NCBI RefSeq assembly: GCF_047149785.1
Contig: NZ_BAAGBE010000001.1
Coordinates: forward strand, 3,348,001 to 3,412,000
Source of the DNA: Nitrobacter sp047149785
Lineage (GTDB): Bacteria > Pseudomonadota > Alphaproteobacteria > Rhizobiales > Xanthobacteraceae
Length of the DNA stretch: 64,000 bases
Reading direction: 5' to 3'
Shown: one piece after another, positions 29,011 through 37,915 of the stretch
Position numbering within the stretch: position 1 is the first letter of the stretch
Layout of the letters: the number at the start of each line of letters is the position of its first letter
Made by a program: the position numbers and the translations under genes
Notes under the pieces: model-generated
What the model was told of the DNA's origin: nothing
Databases searched by the model: none
Seen by the model: the letters and a program-made list of their open reading frames with translations, nothing else

Positions 29011-29736
29011 ATGACGATCATAAACCGCAGCAAGCCGTCATGGCGGAAACGGAGCGCCTTTCTCGCCGCCGCCGTCGTGCCGCTGATGACTTGCGGATCG
29101 GCCGCATCGGCGCAGGATGCCGCAGCCTTGAAAAAGAACATGATCGGGCAATGGGAGCTGTCGACCACCGAGCGCAGCAAGACCTGCGTCGTGACGCTCA
29201 AGGGCGATCCATCGCCGCACGGTCTCAAGCTCGACCTCGAACCGGGCTGCGCGGCCTCGCTGCCGTTCACGAAGGACATCGCGGCCTGGACCGTCGCCGG
29301 CCTCGACATCGTGCGCTTGCAGACCGCCGCCGGAGAACCGGTGATCGATTTTACCGAGGTCGAGAGCGGTATTCTCGAAGGCCGGCGGCAAAATGAAGGC
29401 ATCTACATCCTGCAAAATCTCGCCGAGGCCCGCTCGCTCGCCAGATCGATGGACCAGATGATCGGCGACTGGGCTTTCGTACGCGGCGACGGCCAGACCG
29501 TCTGCGGCATCACGCTGACCAACACCGAAGTCCCGCCGGACAATTTCCAGGCATTTCTCAAACCCAAATGCGATCCTGCGATCGCCGGCTTCAGGCCCGA
29601 AGTCTGGCGGCTCGAGCATGGCGAAATCCTGCTGATATCCGCGAGCGGCGAGACCTGGCACTTCCAGGCGGACGATAACGCCCAGTGGCGGCTCATTCCC
29701 GACACCGCGAATCCGTTGATTCTCATGAGGCAATGA
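29011..29736 (+). CDS. Exported protein with two AprI/Inh inhibitor-like domains
   Basis: A 241-aa protein with a signal peptide (ending SAASAQ, about residue 34). Two similar domains follow: MIGQWELSTTERSKTCVVTL..CAASLPF at about 44-135, and MIGDWAFVRGDGQTVCGITL..CDPAIAGF at about 148-240. Each has the GxW start and cysteine pair of the AprI/Inh family, small beta-barrels that inhibit serralysin-type metalloproteases. The second unit is the better preserved. It begins one base after the dehydrogenase stop, an odd partner for an importer operon. Confidence 0.8.
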   Translation: MTIINRSKPSWRKRSAFLAAAVVPLMTCGSAASAQDAAALKKNMIGQWELSTTERSKTCVVTLKGDPSPHGLKLDLEPGCAASLPFTKDIAAWTVAGLDIVRLQTAAGEPVIDFTEVESGILEGRRQNEGIYILQNLAEARSLARSMDQMIGDWAFVRGDGQTVCGITLTNTEVPPDNFQAFLKPKCDPAIAGFRPEVWRLEHGEILLISASGETWHFQADDNAQWRLIPDTANPLILMRQ

Positions 29737-29743
29737 CACGAAT

Positions 29744-30454
29744 CTAGATCAGCCGCAGACCTTTCAGGCTGGCGTGGCCGTTCTTGCCGACGATGATATG
29801 GTCGTGCACGGAAATCCCGAGTGGCGCCGAAATGTCGACGATGGATTTCGTCATCTGGATGTCGGCCTGCGACGGCGTCGGATCGCCACTTGGATGATTG
29901 TGGACCATGATGATCGCGGTCGCCGACAGTTCGAGCGCGCGCTTGACGACCTCGCGCGGATAGACCGGCGTGTGATCGACGGTGCCGACCTGCTGCAATT
30001 CGTCCGCGATGAGCTGGTTGCGTTTGTCGAGGAACAGAATGCGGAACTGCTCTTTGTCCGCGAATGCCATGGAAGTCCGGCAATAGTCGATCACCGCGGC
30101 CCACGATGACAGCATCGTTCGCTGCTTCAGTTGTCCCTTGGCCACGCGGCTGGCGCTCGCTGCGATTAGCTTGATTTCGATGATCGCGGCTTCGCCGAGC
30201 CCGCTGATCTCGCGCAGCCGGGCGTCGGGCGCATGAACCACTTCGGCGAACGACCCGAACCTGCCGATCAGGGATTTGGCGAGCGGTTTGACGTCGCGGC
30301 GGGGCAGCGCGCGAAACAGCACCATTTCGAGCAGTTCGTAGTCGCTGAGCGCATCCGGCCCGGCGTCCCGGAACCGCTCCCGCAGCCGCTCGCGATGGCC
30401 GTGATAATGCGGCGCTTCGGCAAATCCTGCGGGGTTGTCGGTGTCTGCGGGCAT
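29744..30454 (-). CDS. radC: RadC-family JAB1/MPN protein
   Basis: A 236-aa protein. The N-terminal helix-hairpin-helix region is RLRERFRDAGPDALSDYELL followed by LREISGLGEAA. The C-terminal JAB/MPN domain carries the zinc motif in MVHNHPSGDPTPSQADIQMT, with an upstream glutamate in VYPREVVKRAL. Despite the name, a role in DNA repair is doubtful for this family; a metal-dependent hydrolase is likely. It is convergent with the AprI-like gene, only 7 bp apart. Confidence 0.95.
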   Translation of the reverse strand: MPADTDNPAGFAEAPHYHGHRERLRERFRDAGPDALSDYELLEMVLFRALPRRDVKPLAKSLIGRFGSFAEVVHAPDARLREISGLGEAAIIEIKLIAASASRVAKGQLKQRTMLSSWAAVIDYCRTSMAFADKEQFRILFLDKRNQLIADELQQVGTVDHTPVYPREVVKRALELSATAIIMVHNHPSGDPTPSQADIQMTKSIVDISAPLGISVHDHIIVGKNGHASLKGLRLI

Positions 30455-30569
30455 TGGTGCAGCGAACCAGCTCTTGGTTACCGCAACCTTGCCGTGGCCG
30501 GCGGCATTTGCAACCCCAATTCAGGGATGTGAAGTCACAGTCCTGCGCGATCTTCTCCGGGGGGCAGGT

Positions 30570-31394
30570 TCAGCCGCCGTATGGCGGCTTGTCGAGCTTG
30601 CGCGGCGACAGCGTGAAGATCTCGACGCCGGTCTGGGTCACGCCGACCGAATGTTCGAACTGCGCCGACAGCGAGCGGTCGCGCGTCACGGCGGTCCAGC
30701 CGTCCGACAGGATCTTCACGTGCGGCTTGCCGAGATTGATCATCGGCTCGATGGTGAAGAACATTCCCGGCCTGAGCGGCACGCCTTCGCCGGGCCGGCC
30801 GATATGGATGATGTTCGGTTCGTCGTGGAACATGCGGCCCAGGCCATGGCCGCAGAAATCGCGCACCACGCTCATGCCCTGCGGTTCGACGAAGCTCTGG
30901 ATGGCGTAACCGATGTCGCCGGTCGTCGCGCCGGGCTTGACCGCGGCGATGCCGCGCATCATCGCCTCATAGGTCACCTCGATCAGCCGTTCCGCCTTGC
31001 GCGCGATCGGGCCGGTCGCGTACATCCGGCTGGAATCGCCGTACCAGCCATCGACGATCAGCGTCACGTCGATATTGACGATATCGCCTTCTTTCAGGAT
31101 GCGATCGCCGGGCATCCCGTGACAGACCACGTGGTTGACGGATGTGCAGGTTGAATAGCGATAGCCGCGATACATCAGCGTCGCCGGATAGGCGCCATGA
31201 CTGAAAGCAAATTCGCGCACGAAATCGTCGATGTGCGACGTGGGCAGGCCCGGCTTCACCAGATCGGTCAGTTCGTCGAGACAGCGTGCGGTGAGGGCGC
31301 CGGCCTCGCGCATTCCGGCAAATCCGCTTGGGCCGTGCAGCTTGATCTGTCCGGTTTTGCGCAGGGAGGTTTCTGAGGCTTCGACGTAGGTCAT
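30570..31394 (-). CDS. map: Methionine aminopeptidase, type I
   Basis: Removes N-terminal methionine from nascent proteins (274 aa). Metal ligands are visible: the two aspartates in VNIDVTLIVDGWYGDSSRMY, the histidine of CGHGLGRMFHDEPNI, and the glutamate in FFTIEPMINLG, with the last in AQFEHSVGVT. The frame is open 57 codons further upstream, but MTYVEASETSLRKTG at 31394 matches the family length and leaves a promoter region before the divergent antiporter gene. Confidence 0.96.
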   Translation of the reverse strand: MTYVEASETSLRKTGQIKLHGPSGFAGMREAGALTARCLDELTDLVKPGLPTSHIDDFVREFAFSHGAYPATLMYRGYRYSTCTSVNHVVCHGMPGDRILKEGDIVNIDVTLIVDGWYGDSSRMYATGPIARKAERLIEVTYEAMMRGIAAVKPGATTGDIGYAIQSFVEPQGMSVVRDFCGHGLGRMFHDEPNIIHIGRPGEGVPLRPGMFFTIEPMINLGKPHVKILSDGWTAVTRDRSLSAQFEHSVGVTQTGVEIFTLSPRKLDKPPYGG

Positions 31395-31649
31395 CGACGG
31401 TCTGGTTGGCGAACAGGAGCAGTTGGCCTCTAATCTAATGGATGGCGCTGTCAGCGCAAGCGGCACCTGTGCAGCGCTGTCAGGGGCTGAACGGGGATCG
31501 GGATGGCTCATCGCTGTCAAAGGACAAAGGCGGCTTGCGTTCGCGCTTTCGAGCCTTGAGCGCATGAGTCAGCGGACAGAAATCGGTTGGCGCGCCGCGT
31601 CAGCGACGATAAGGATGAAAAAGCAAGTGTTTACCGCTTCGGACCCCTG

Positions 31650-33443
31650 ATGGCATCTCTGGATTCGGTCAGTCTGGCGATCCTGCTCGGCGCGATTCTG
31701 GTCATGGCCGGAATTCTGTCGAGCCTTTTGGCGCTGCGGTTCGGCGCGCCCTTGCTGCTGGTCTTTCTTTTCATCGGCATGCTGGCCGGCGATTCCGGCC
31801 CCGGAGGCCTGACCTTCAGCGATGTCCAGAACACCTATCTCGTCGGGTCGGCCGCGCTGGCGCTGATTCTGTTCGACGGCGGCCTGAAGACCCGATTCCA
31901 GAACATCCGCACGGTCCTGGCGCCCTCGATGGTGCTCGCCACGCTCGGCGTGCTGCTGACCGCGCTCGTCACCGCGCCGGTCGCAAAATATGCGCTCGAC
32001 CTCAACTGGACCGAGGCGCTCTTGATCGGCGCGGTCGTTGCCTCCACCGACGCGGCCGCGGTGTTTCTGCTGGTGCATGCCCAGGGGTTGCGGTTGCGTC
32101 CGCGGGTCGGTGCGACGCTGGAAGCCGAGTCCGGCACCAATGATCCCTTCGCGGTGTTTCTCACGCTGATGCTGGTGGAACTGATCTCGGTAGGCGACAG
32201 TTCGGTCTTGCATGTGGTGCTTGAGTTCCTTCGGGAGTCCATGCTTGGCGGGGTCGTCGGGCTGATCGGGGGGCGGATCGTGGTCGCGGCGCTGAACCGC
32301 GTTGAGCTTCCCCAGGGGCTGCATGCGCCTTTCGTCACGACTGCGGCGCTCGTGATCTTCGGGGTGGCGCAGATATCCCACGCGTCCGGGTTTCTTGCGG
32401 TCTATCTCGCAGGGATCATCATCGGCAACCGTCCGACCCGCGCTCACAGTTCCGTGGTGACGTTCCTCGATGCCGCCACCTGGCTGGCGCAGATCGTGAT
32501 GTTCGTGCTGCTCGGCTTGCTGGTCTCGCCGCATCGCCTGCTGGACAGCGCTCTGCCCGCGGTGATGGTTTCGCTGGTGCTGATGCTGGTGGCGCGGCCG
32601 CTCGCGGTGTTTCTCTGCCTCGCACCGTTTCGCTTCAATTGGCGGGAAAAGCTGTTCATCGCCTGGACCGGGCTGCGGGGCGCGGTCGCGATCTTCCTCG
32701 CCTCGATTCCGATGCTGGTGGGGCTGTCGAAGGCCTACCTGTATTTCGACGTCGCTTTCGTGGTGGTGATCACCTCGCTGCTGCTGCAGGGCTGGACGCT
32801 GGCCGCGGCCGCGCGGCGGCTGCATGTGGCGCTGCCGCGCGCCGAACGGGGGCCGCGCCGCGTCGAACTCGATCTGCCGGGGCAGCTCGAGCAGCAGTTG
32901 GTCGGCTATCCGGTGCGGCAGAAGAGCCTGTTCCTGCGGCGTGGGCTGATTCCATCCTGGTCGAAGCCGACGCTCGTGATCCGCAACGAGAAAATCCTGA
33001 CGCCGGTTGAGGCGGAGCCGATCGCGGCGGGAGACTACCTCTATCTGCTGGCGCCGCCTGAAAAGGCTGAGGCGCTCGATCGTTTCTTCGTCGACATGCA
33101 GCCGATGGCATCGCCCGACCCGCATCTGCTTGGCGATTTCCTTGTCTCGGGCGAAATCACCGTCGGTGATATCGCACAAATCTACGGCGTCTCCGTTGAT
33201 CCCGCTGTCGCGCAGTTGACGCTGGCGGATTACTTCGACGTTCATCTCGACCGCGCTCCGAAGGAGGGTGCGACGCTTCCGCTCGATGCCATCGTTCTTG
33301 TCGCGCGCAACATCAGCCAGGGCCGCGTCAATGTGGTCGGGCTCCGTTTGCCCGAGGACGAAGAGAAACGGCCTCCGCTGACACGGACGGAAGCGCTCCG
33401 ACAGAAAGTGGCGGAAGCCTGGTCGTCGATTGCACGGATTTGA
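31650..33443 (+). CDS. K+/H+ (or Na+/H+) antiporter, NhaP2/CvrA type
   Basis: A 597-aa CPA1-family antiporter. The membrane domain (about residues 5-385) includes the ion-binding region GAVVASTDAAAVFLLVHAQG and ESGTNDPFAVFLT. The C-terminal cytosolic region has a TrkA-C-like domain (PTLVIRNEKILTPVEAEPIA..GDYLYLLAPPEKAE) and a transporter-associated CorC-HlyC-like segment. This architecture is that of CvrA/NhaP2, which keeps cell potassium in check. ATG at 31650 (MASLDSVSLA) starts just before TM1; the upstream extension is weak. Confidence 0.92.
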   Translation: MASLDSVSLAILLGAILVMAGILSSLLALRFGAPLLLVFLFIGMLAGDSGPGGLTFSDVQNTYLVGSAALALILFDGGLKTRFQNIRTVLAPSMVLATLGVLLTALVTAPVAKYALDLNWTEALLIGAVVASTDAAAVFLLVHAQGLRLRPRVGATLEAESGTNDPFAVFLTLMLVELISVGDSSVLHVVLEFLRESMLGGVVGLIGGRIVVAALNRVELPQGLHAPFVTTAALVIFGVAQISHASGFLAVYLAGIIIGNRPTRAHSSVVTFLDAATWLAQIVMFVLLGLLVSPHRLLDSALPAVMVSLVLMLVARPLAVFLCLAPFRFNWREKLFIAWTGLRGAVAIFLASIPMLVGLSKAYLYFDVAFVVVITSLLLQGWTLAAAARRLHVALPRAERGPRRVELDLPGQLEQQLVGYPVRQKSLFLRRGLIPSWSKPTLVIRNEKILTPVEAEPIAAGDYLYLLAPPEKAEALDRFFVDMQPMASPDPHLLGDFLVSGEITVGDIAQIYGVSVDPAVAQLTLADYFDVHLDRAPKEGATLPLDAIVLVARNISQGRVNVVGLRLPEDEEKRPPLTRTEALRQKVAEAWSSIARI

Positions 33444-33451
33444 CCAGCAAA

Positions 33452-34117
33452 TCAGACGGGGAGGATCTCGGTGCCTCCGAATGCGGCGACGCGTCCGCGT
33501 TTCAGCATCACCACTTGCGAAGCGAGCTGGCGCAGTTCATCGGGATCGTGGCTGACGTAGACCATCGGCACGCCGGCTTCGTCGCGCAGCCGCATCAGGT
33601 AGGGCAGGATCTCCGCCTTTCGGTCCTCATCGAGCGACCCCAGAGGTTCGTCCAGCAACAGGAGCCTGGGGCGTGAGAGCAGCGCGCGGCCGAGCGCAAC
33701 CCGCTGGCGCTCGCCGCCCGAGAGCTGGCCGGGACGGCGATCCAGCAGGTGACCGATATTGAGCATGTCGTTGAGCCGTTTTTCCTGCGCCGGGTCGCGG
33801 GTCAGGCGGTTCATCCGGCGTCCATAGTCGAGGTTCCGGCGCACATCGAGATGCGGAAACAGCCGCGCATCCTGGAAGACATAACCGATGCGGCGCCGAT
33901 GCACGGCGATATGGAGGGGCTTCGTCGTGTCGTCGAGCGCTTCACCGTCGACGGAGATCACGCCGCGATCGGGCTTTTGCAGCCCCGCGATCATGCTGAC
34001 CAGCGATGTCTTGCCGGCGCCCGAGGCCCCGAACAGCCCGGTGACGCGTCCCTCGCTCGCAAACGCGACATCGACCGAGAAATTGCCAAGCTGTTTCGAA
34101 ACTTCGACGCGCAGCAT
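33452..34117 (-). CDS. modC: Molybdate ABC transporter ATP-binding protein ModC
   Basis: A 221-aa ATPase with Walker A GASGAGKTSLVSMIAG, Q-loop YVFQDARLFPHLDVRRNLDYG (the ModC form), signature LSGGERQRVALGRAL and Walker B LLLLDEPLGSLD. It stops soon after the ATPase core (VAAFGGTEILPV), so it lacks the MOP/TOBE molybdate-binding domain of E. coli ModC (352 aa). The ATG at 34117 lies 2 bp after the modB stop. It is last in the modABC order and convergent with the antiporter gene. Confidence 0.93.
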   Translation of the reverse strand: MLRVEVSKQLGNFSVDVAFASEGRVTGLFGASGAGKTSLVSMIAGLQKPDRGVISVDGEALDDTTKPLHIAVHRRRIGYVFQDARLFPHLDVRRNLDYGRRMNRLTRDPAQEKRLNDMLNIGHLLDRRPGQLSGGERQRVALGRALLSRPRLLLLDEPLGSLDEDRKAEILPYLMRLRDEAGVPMVYVSHDPDELRQLASQVVMLKRGRVAAFGGTEILPV

Positions 34118-34119
34118 GG

Positions 34120-34815
34120 TCAGTTTCCGTGCAAACGCCGCGTCGCGCGCCGGGCGAACACCTCGGAAGCGACCAGCGCCACCATCGACATGACGACCGA
34201 CACGATCACCAGCCGCAGCGCCGCCGTATCGCCATCGGGGGTCTGGATCAGCGAATAGATCGCCGAGGAGATCGTCTGGGTTTCGCCGGGAATATTGGAC
34301 ACGAATGTGATGGTCGCGCCGAATTCGCCGATCGCCTTGGCAAAACCCAATACCATGCCGGCCATAATGCCAGGCAACGCCAACGGCACGGTCACGGTCG
34401 TGAAAACTCGCCACGGCGACGCTCCAAGCGTGCTCGCCGCCTGTTCCAACCTCCTGTCTATGGCTTCGATCGACAGCCGGATCGGCCGTACCAGCAGCGG
34501 GAAGGACATCACGCCGCAGGCGAGCGCGGCTCCGGTCCAGCGGAATGCGAAAACGATCCCGAGATGATCGGCGAGCCAGCCGCCGACCAGCCCGCGTCTG
34601 CCGAAGGTGAGGAGCAGCAGATATCCGGTCACGACAGGAGGAAGGACCAGCGGCAGGTGAACGGCAGCGTCGAGGATCGATTTTCCCCAGAACTCGTACC
34701 GCGCCAGCGCCCACGCCAGCATGATGGCGATCGGTGTCGCCACCAGCACTGCGACCACGCCTACCCTGAGCGAGAGCAGGACCGCCGTCCATTCGGTGGG
34801 CGAGATATCAAACAT
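34120..34815 (-). CDS. modB: Molybdate ABC transporter permease ModB
   Basis: A 231-aa membrane protein with five or six helices. The coupling loop EQAASTLGASPWRVFTTVTV followed by PLALPGI is the EAA motif, and AKAIGEFGATITFVSNIPGE is the ModB signature near the C-terminus. ATG 34815 (MFDISPTEW) is the usual start; the upstream extension is arginine/cysteine-rich and not credible. Molybdate serves molybdoenzymes, which this bacterial group uses widely. Confidence 0.95.
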   Translation of the reverse strand: MFDISPTEWTAVLLSLRVGVVAVLVATPIAIMLAWALARYEFWGKSILDAAVHLPLVLPPVVTGYLLLLTFGRRGLVGGWLADHLGIVFAFRWTGAALACGVMSFPLLVRPIRLSIEAIDRRLEQAASTLGASPWRVFTTVTVPLALPGIMAGMVLGFAKAIGEFGATITFVSNIPGETQTISSAIYSLIQTPDGDTAALRLVIVSVVMSMVALVASEVFARRATRRLHGN

Positions 34816-34925
34816 GAGGTCTCGATATGTTCTGGCATGACGGCCGAGACACGATTGGCAGAGCCAACATCGCTCCCGGCTCAAGAACAATGCGTCGCAA
34901 TCGTCCCGACCGCGACAACGCAATT

Positions 34926-34971
34926 CCCCCTCCCTGATCGTCCAGCGTCTTGCGAGGGAGAGAAGGGAGGG
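34926..34971. repeat. Family D repeat remnant between modA and modB
   Basis: Short arms CCCCCTCCCTGATC and GCGAGGGAGAGAAGGGAGGG, like the ends of the family D elements at 5544 and 59650 with the interior lost. It sits in an unusually long (235 bp) modA-modB spacer. Confidence 0.5.
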
Positions 34972-35050
34972 AGACTTGTTGGATTGCTGCGGCTCACGCG
35001 CAAAACCGACCGGAGCTGGTTTCGTCGCGAGCCCGCACTGGCGGCATAAT

Positions 35051-35875
35051 TTAGGTGGCGGGGTGGGCCAGGAACGAGAAACCGTATTTCTCGAAGATCG
35101 TCTTGGCTTCCGAACTGCGCAGGAAGGCGAGGTAATCGTCCGTGCCCTTATGAGCGGTCGAGGTTGCCGCCACCGGATAGACGATCGGCGGATGCGAGTT
35201 CGCCGGGAATGTGCCCACGATCTTCACGCCGGGTTCGACCTTGGCGTCGGTGGAATAGACAATGCCGAGCACGGCTTCGTTCCTTGCCACCAGCGCCAGC
35301 GCCGCGCGGACGTTTTCCGCCATCGCCATCTTCGGTTCGACTGCGGTCCATGCGCCGAGCTTTTCAAGCGCCGCCTTGGCATATTTGCCGACGGGTACGG
35401 CCTTGACGTCGCCGGTCGCGACCTTGCCGTCGCCTGCGAGTTTGGCGAGATCAAACCCCTGGTCGATGGTGACTTTGCCGATCTTCGAATCTTTCGGTGC
35501 GATCAGCACGATGCTGTTGCCAAGCAGGTTGACGCGGGTCGGTTCGCTGATGGCTTTCTTGTCTTTCACGTAATTCATCCACGCCGTATCGGCGGATATG
35601 AAAACATCGGCCGGTGCGCCCTGTTCGATCTGCTTGGCCAGCGCCGAACTCGCGGCATAGCTCGCAACGATCTTCACGCCGGTCTTGGCGGTATAGGCTT
35701 TATCGACGTCGTCGAGCGCGTTCTTCATTGAAGCTGCGGCGAACACGGTCAGCGTCTTGTCCTGTGCGGCGGCAGGCGCCATGGCCGAGGGCTTGGCGTC
35801 CTTGGCGGAGGCCGGCACGGCGAGGAAGGCACCAACCAGCAATGCCGAGACGAATGAACGGATGAACATCTTCAT
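35051..35875 (-). CDS. modA: Molybdate-binding periplasmic protein ModA
   Basis: A 274-aa binding protein with a signal peptide (LVGAFLAVPASA/KDAK). The molybdate-binding fold is shown by LTVFAAASMKNALDDVDKAY, YAASSALAKQIEQGAPADVF, GNSIVLIAPKD and LAFLRSSEAKTIFEKYGF. The frame opens 20 codons upstream, but MKMFIRSFVSAL at 35875 begins the signal peptide. It heads the modABC genes; no ModE-type site was recognised upstream. Confidence 0.95.
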   Translation of the reverse strand: MKMFIRSFVSALLVGAFLAVPASAKDAKPSAMAPAAAQDKTLTVFAAASMKNALDDVDKAYTAKTGVKIVASYAASSALAKQIEQGAPADVFISADTAWMNYVKDKKAISEPTRVNLLGNSIVLIAPKDSKIGKVTIDQGFDLAKLAGDGKVATGDVKAVPVGKYAKAALEKLGAWTAVEPKMAMAENVRAALALVARNEAVLGIVYSTDAKVEPGVKIVGTFPANSHPPIVYPVAATSTAHKGTDDYLAFLRSSEAKTIFEKYGFSFLAHPAT

Positions 35876-36054
35876 GAGGCGCTCCAAATCGATCCGGCGC
35901 GAATGATCGCGCAGGTTTTGCGAGGGATTGATCAAGGCGATCGATGGAAGCGCCGTTCCAGGGGTTTCCAGCAGGCTTACGGCCAGCCGGAAAGATCGCT
36001 CGGTTCGACAATATCAGCCGCAGTCCATACGTAAAGGGCTGCGGCTATTCGTTT

Positions 36055-36555
36055 TTAGCGGGTGGCCGGGGAAAATGCGAGGTTGATGGTATTCTTGGCG
36101 GCGCCGCTGACCTGTATGATCACCGGGCCGGCGGAAAGCTCGTACCGGACGCTTTTTCTGACCCCGGCGCAGCCCGTGACGCCGCCGAACGAGTTTACCT
36201 TGAGGTACGCGTCGTTGCGGATGACGTCGATCCAGCCGTATTCCGATATTGTCACGACGTAGAGTCCTGCGGAAGGCACGTCCGCGCGAACGAACCCGGC
36301 ATAGCTGCCCGGCTTCTGTTGGCGCTCCGGCGGTTTGGGCAGAACTGCCTCGGAGATAGGACTCAGCGTCATCGTGACGGCGGCCGGCGGTGGCGGAGTT
36401 TCTGCGCCCTTTGCCAGTTTGGGCAAGGAAGGCGCGATGAGGAGCGCAATTTCCTTCTCCATCGGCCATTTGAACTTGTCGCACCCGACGGGGTCCGCGG
36501 CGAAGGCCGGGGTTGTGGCAATCAGAAGCAGCGCAAGTGATAGGTTCGGGTTCAT
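36055..36555 (-). CDS. Exported hypothetical protein
   Basis: A 166-aa protein with a clear signal peptide (LALLLIATTPAFA/ADPVGCDKFKWPMEKE). The mature part opens with CDKFKWPMEKEIALL, has a Pro-rich linker, and ends in a beta-rich domain (VRADVPSAGLYVVTISEYGW to GPVIIQVSGAAKNTINLAFS) that could bind ligand. Three cysteines include the one in GVTGCAGVRKSVRYEL. I do not recognise a named family. It is 180 bp upstream of modA on the same strand. Confidence 0.7.
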   Translation of the reverse strand: MNPNLSLALLLIATTPAFAADPVGCDKFKWPMEKEIALLIAPSLPKLAKGAETPPPPAAVTMTLSPISEAVLPKPPERQQKPGSYAGFVRADVPSAGLYVVTISEYGWIDVIRNDAYLKVNSFGGVTGCAGVRKSVRYELSAGPVIIQVSGAAKNTINLAFSPATR

Positions 36556-36860
36556 GTCAATTCACCAATCTTGACGTCAGGATATAACCGCTCCCGCTCC
36601 CGATGCGGGGGCGTACGGTCATCGCTTTTCGTCTCGACGACGGTGCGTTTGATCGGTTGCATGCATCGATACTCATGACGGCTCGTCGCAATGCCACGCT
36701 CGCGACAAAACGCCGCGTTGGGGAATGGGATGAGAAAACGGGGTGACAAAGGGATCAGTTGCTCTGGTCCGCAGACTCGCCGGCGCTTACGGCGCGGCGA
36801 CGGTCGATAGTAGCGGGATCTCAGGCTGAAAGAAACCTCTCGCTCGCGGCTGCGGCATGG
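36556..36860. other. Spacer without a convincing gene
   Basis: About 305 bp between the exported hypothetical gene and mepA. A 65-codon open frame on the minus strand (36552-36749) lacks a ribosome-binding site and known features, and overlaps the next gene start. No repeat or RNA structure stood out beyond a weak CCCGATGCGGGGG hairpin. Confidence 0.5.
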
Positions 36861-37823
36861 CTATTGCCTGGCAGCGGGGGCGGCCAGAACCTGACGGCAA
36901 TCCGCAGGCAGTTGCGACAGCGTGATCGGCGGCTTCGGCTTCGGGGGCACCTTCGGCGGCTTGGGATGCAGCACGGCGTCGCTGAACCAGTAGGCCAGAT
37001 CGCGGGCGCTGCACCCCTCATCCTCCTTCGGCGGGGGCTGGGGTTCGCACTCGGGATTGCCCGGCGGGCACTTGATGCGGATATGGAAGTGGTAGTCGTG
37101 GCCGTACATGGGACGGATCTTCCAGAGCCAGCCGCGGTCGCCTTTGGCCTCTCGGCACAACGCCTTCTTGATTGCGGCATTGACGAAAATGCGTTCGACC
37201 GACGGCTCCTTCGCTGCATCGCGGATCACGGCAAGATGGCTCGGCGTCCAGGCACGGGGATCGATGTCGAGACGATCCTTGCGCACCATCATGACCGCCG
37301 ACATGTCCTCGCGCTCGTTGCGCGACAGCAGCCGGTTCGGCATCGGCGTCAGCCAGACGTCGGCATCCAACCCGATCTGGTGGCTGGCATGACCGGTGAT
37401 CATCGGCCCGCCGCGCGGCTGCGCCATGTCGCCGATCAGAAGCCCCGGCCAGCCGGCGTCCCGGTGCACCTTGGCCGACAACCGCTCGAGCAGCGCGACC
37501 ATGGCGGGATGGGCCCAGTTGCGGTTGCGCGACAGTCGCATCACCTGCCACGTCGGCCCGGTGATCGGCAGCGCCTCGGCGCCGGCGATGCAGCCCTTGG
37601 CGTAAAAGCCGATGACGTGCGGCGGGCCGGCCGTGGGCAGCAGCTTGCGGCCAAACAGTTGCTTGGCGGCGAGCGTGGGATCGTCGGGATCGGCCAGCGG
37701 CGGCAACGGCTTCGGGTGCAGCGTGCCCTTGGTCTGCGCGAAGGCGCCGGTCGCCAGCGCGCCGCCGCCCAGGACGGCGACAACAGAGGCCAGAAGCAGG
37801 GAGAGAATCGCGCGGATGGTCAT
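36861..37823 (-). CDS. mepA: Penicillin-insensitive murein endopeptidase
   Basis: Periplasmic LAS-family zinc peptidase (320 aa) that cleaves D-Ala-mDAP cross-links in peptidoglycan. It has a signal peptide (LASVVAVLGGGALATGAFA), zinc-site motifs ITGHASHQIGLDADVWL (His, Asp) and GHDYHFHIRIKCP (His), and the family sequences LIGDMAQPRGGPM and WTPSHLAVIRDAAK. Two Pro/Lys-rich stretches lie in the C-terminal tail. ATG 37823 (MTIRAILSL) starts the signal peptide. Confidence 0.95.
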   Translation of the reverse strand: MTIRAILSLLLASVVAVLGGGALATGAFAQTKGTLHPKPLPPLADPDDPTLAAKQLFGRKLLPTAGPPHVIGFYAKGCIAGAEALPITGPTWQVMRLSRNRNWAHPAMVALLERLSAKVHRDAGWPGLLIGDMAQPRGGPMITGHASHQIGLDADVWLTPMPNRLLSRNEREDMSAVMMVRKDRLDIDPRAWTPSHLAVIRDAAKEPSVERIFVNAAIKKALCREAKGDRGWLWKIRPMYGHDYHFHIRIKCPPGNPECEPQPPPKEDEGCSARDLAYWFSDAVLHPKPPKVPPKPKPPITLSQLPADCRQVLAAPAARQ

Positions 37824-37915
37824 GACCGGCGATTCTATAGCGTTTTCGCGAAGCCGCGGCCACAATGGTGGTTCCGCCGCGCCGCCGCCATGACGGCCGC
37901 AGCCGGTTGCATTAA

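Noticed and set aside
31569..33245. A 558-codon open frame opposite the antiporter
   Set aside because: It is antisense to a clearly conserved CPA1 antiporter and made mostly of Arg, His, Gln and Asp.
36011..36060. Hairpin with CCGCAG/CTGCGG arms followed by a T-rich stretch
   Set aside because: The T-rich side faces the plus strand, where no gene ends, so it is not a convincing terminator for the minus-strand exported-protein gene.
36552..36749. A 65-codon minus-strand frame
   Set aside because: No ribosome-binding site or recognisable feature, and it overlaps the start of the next gene; too weak to call.
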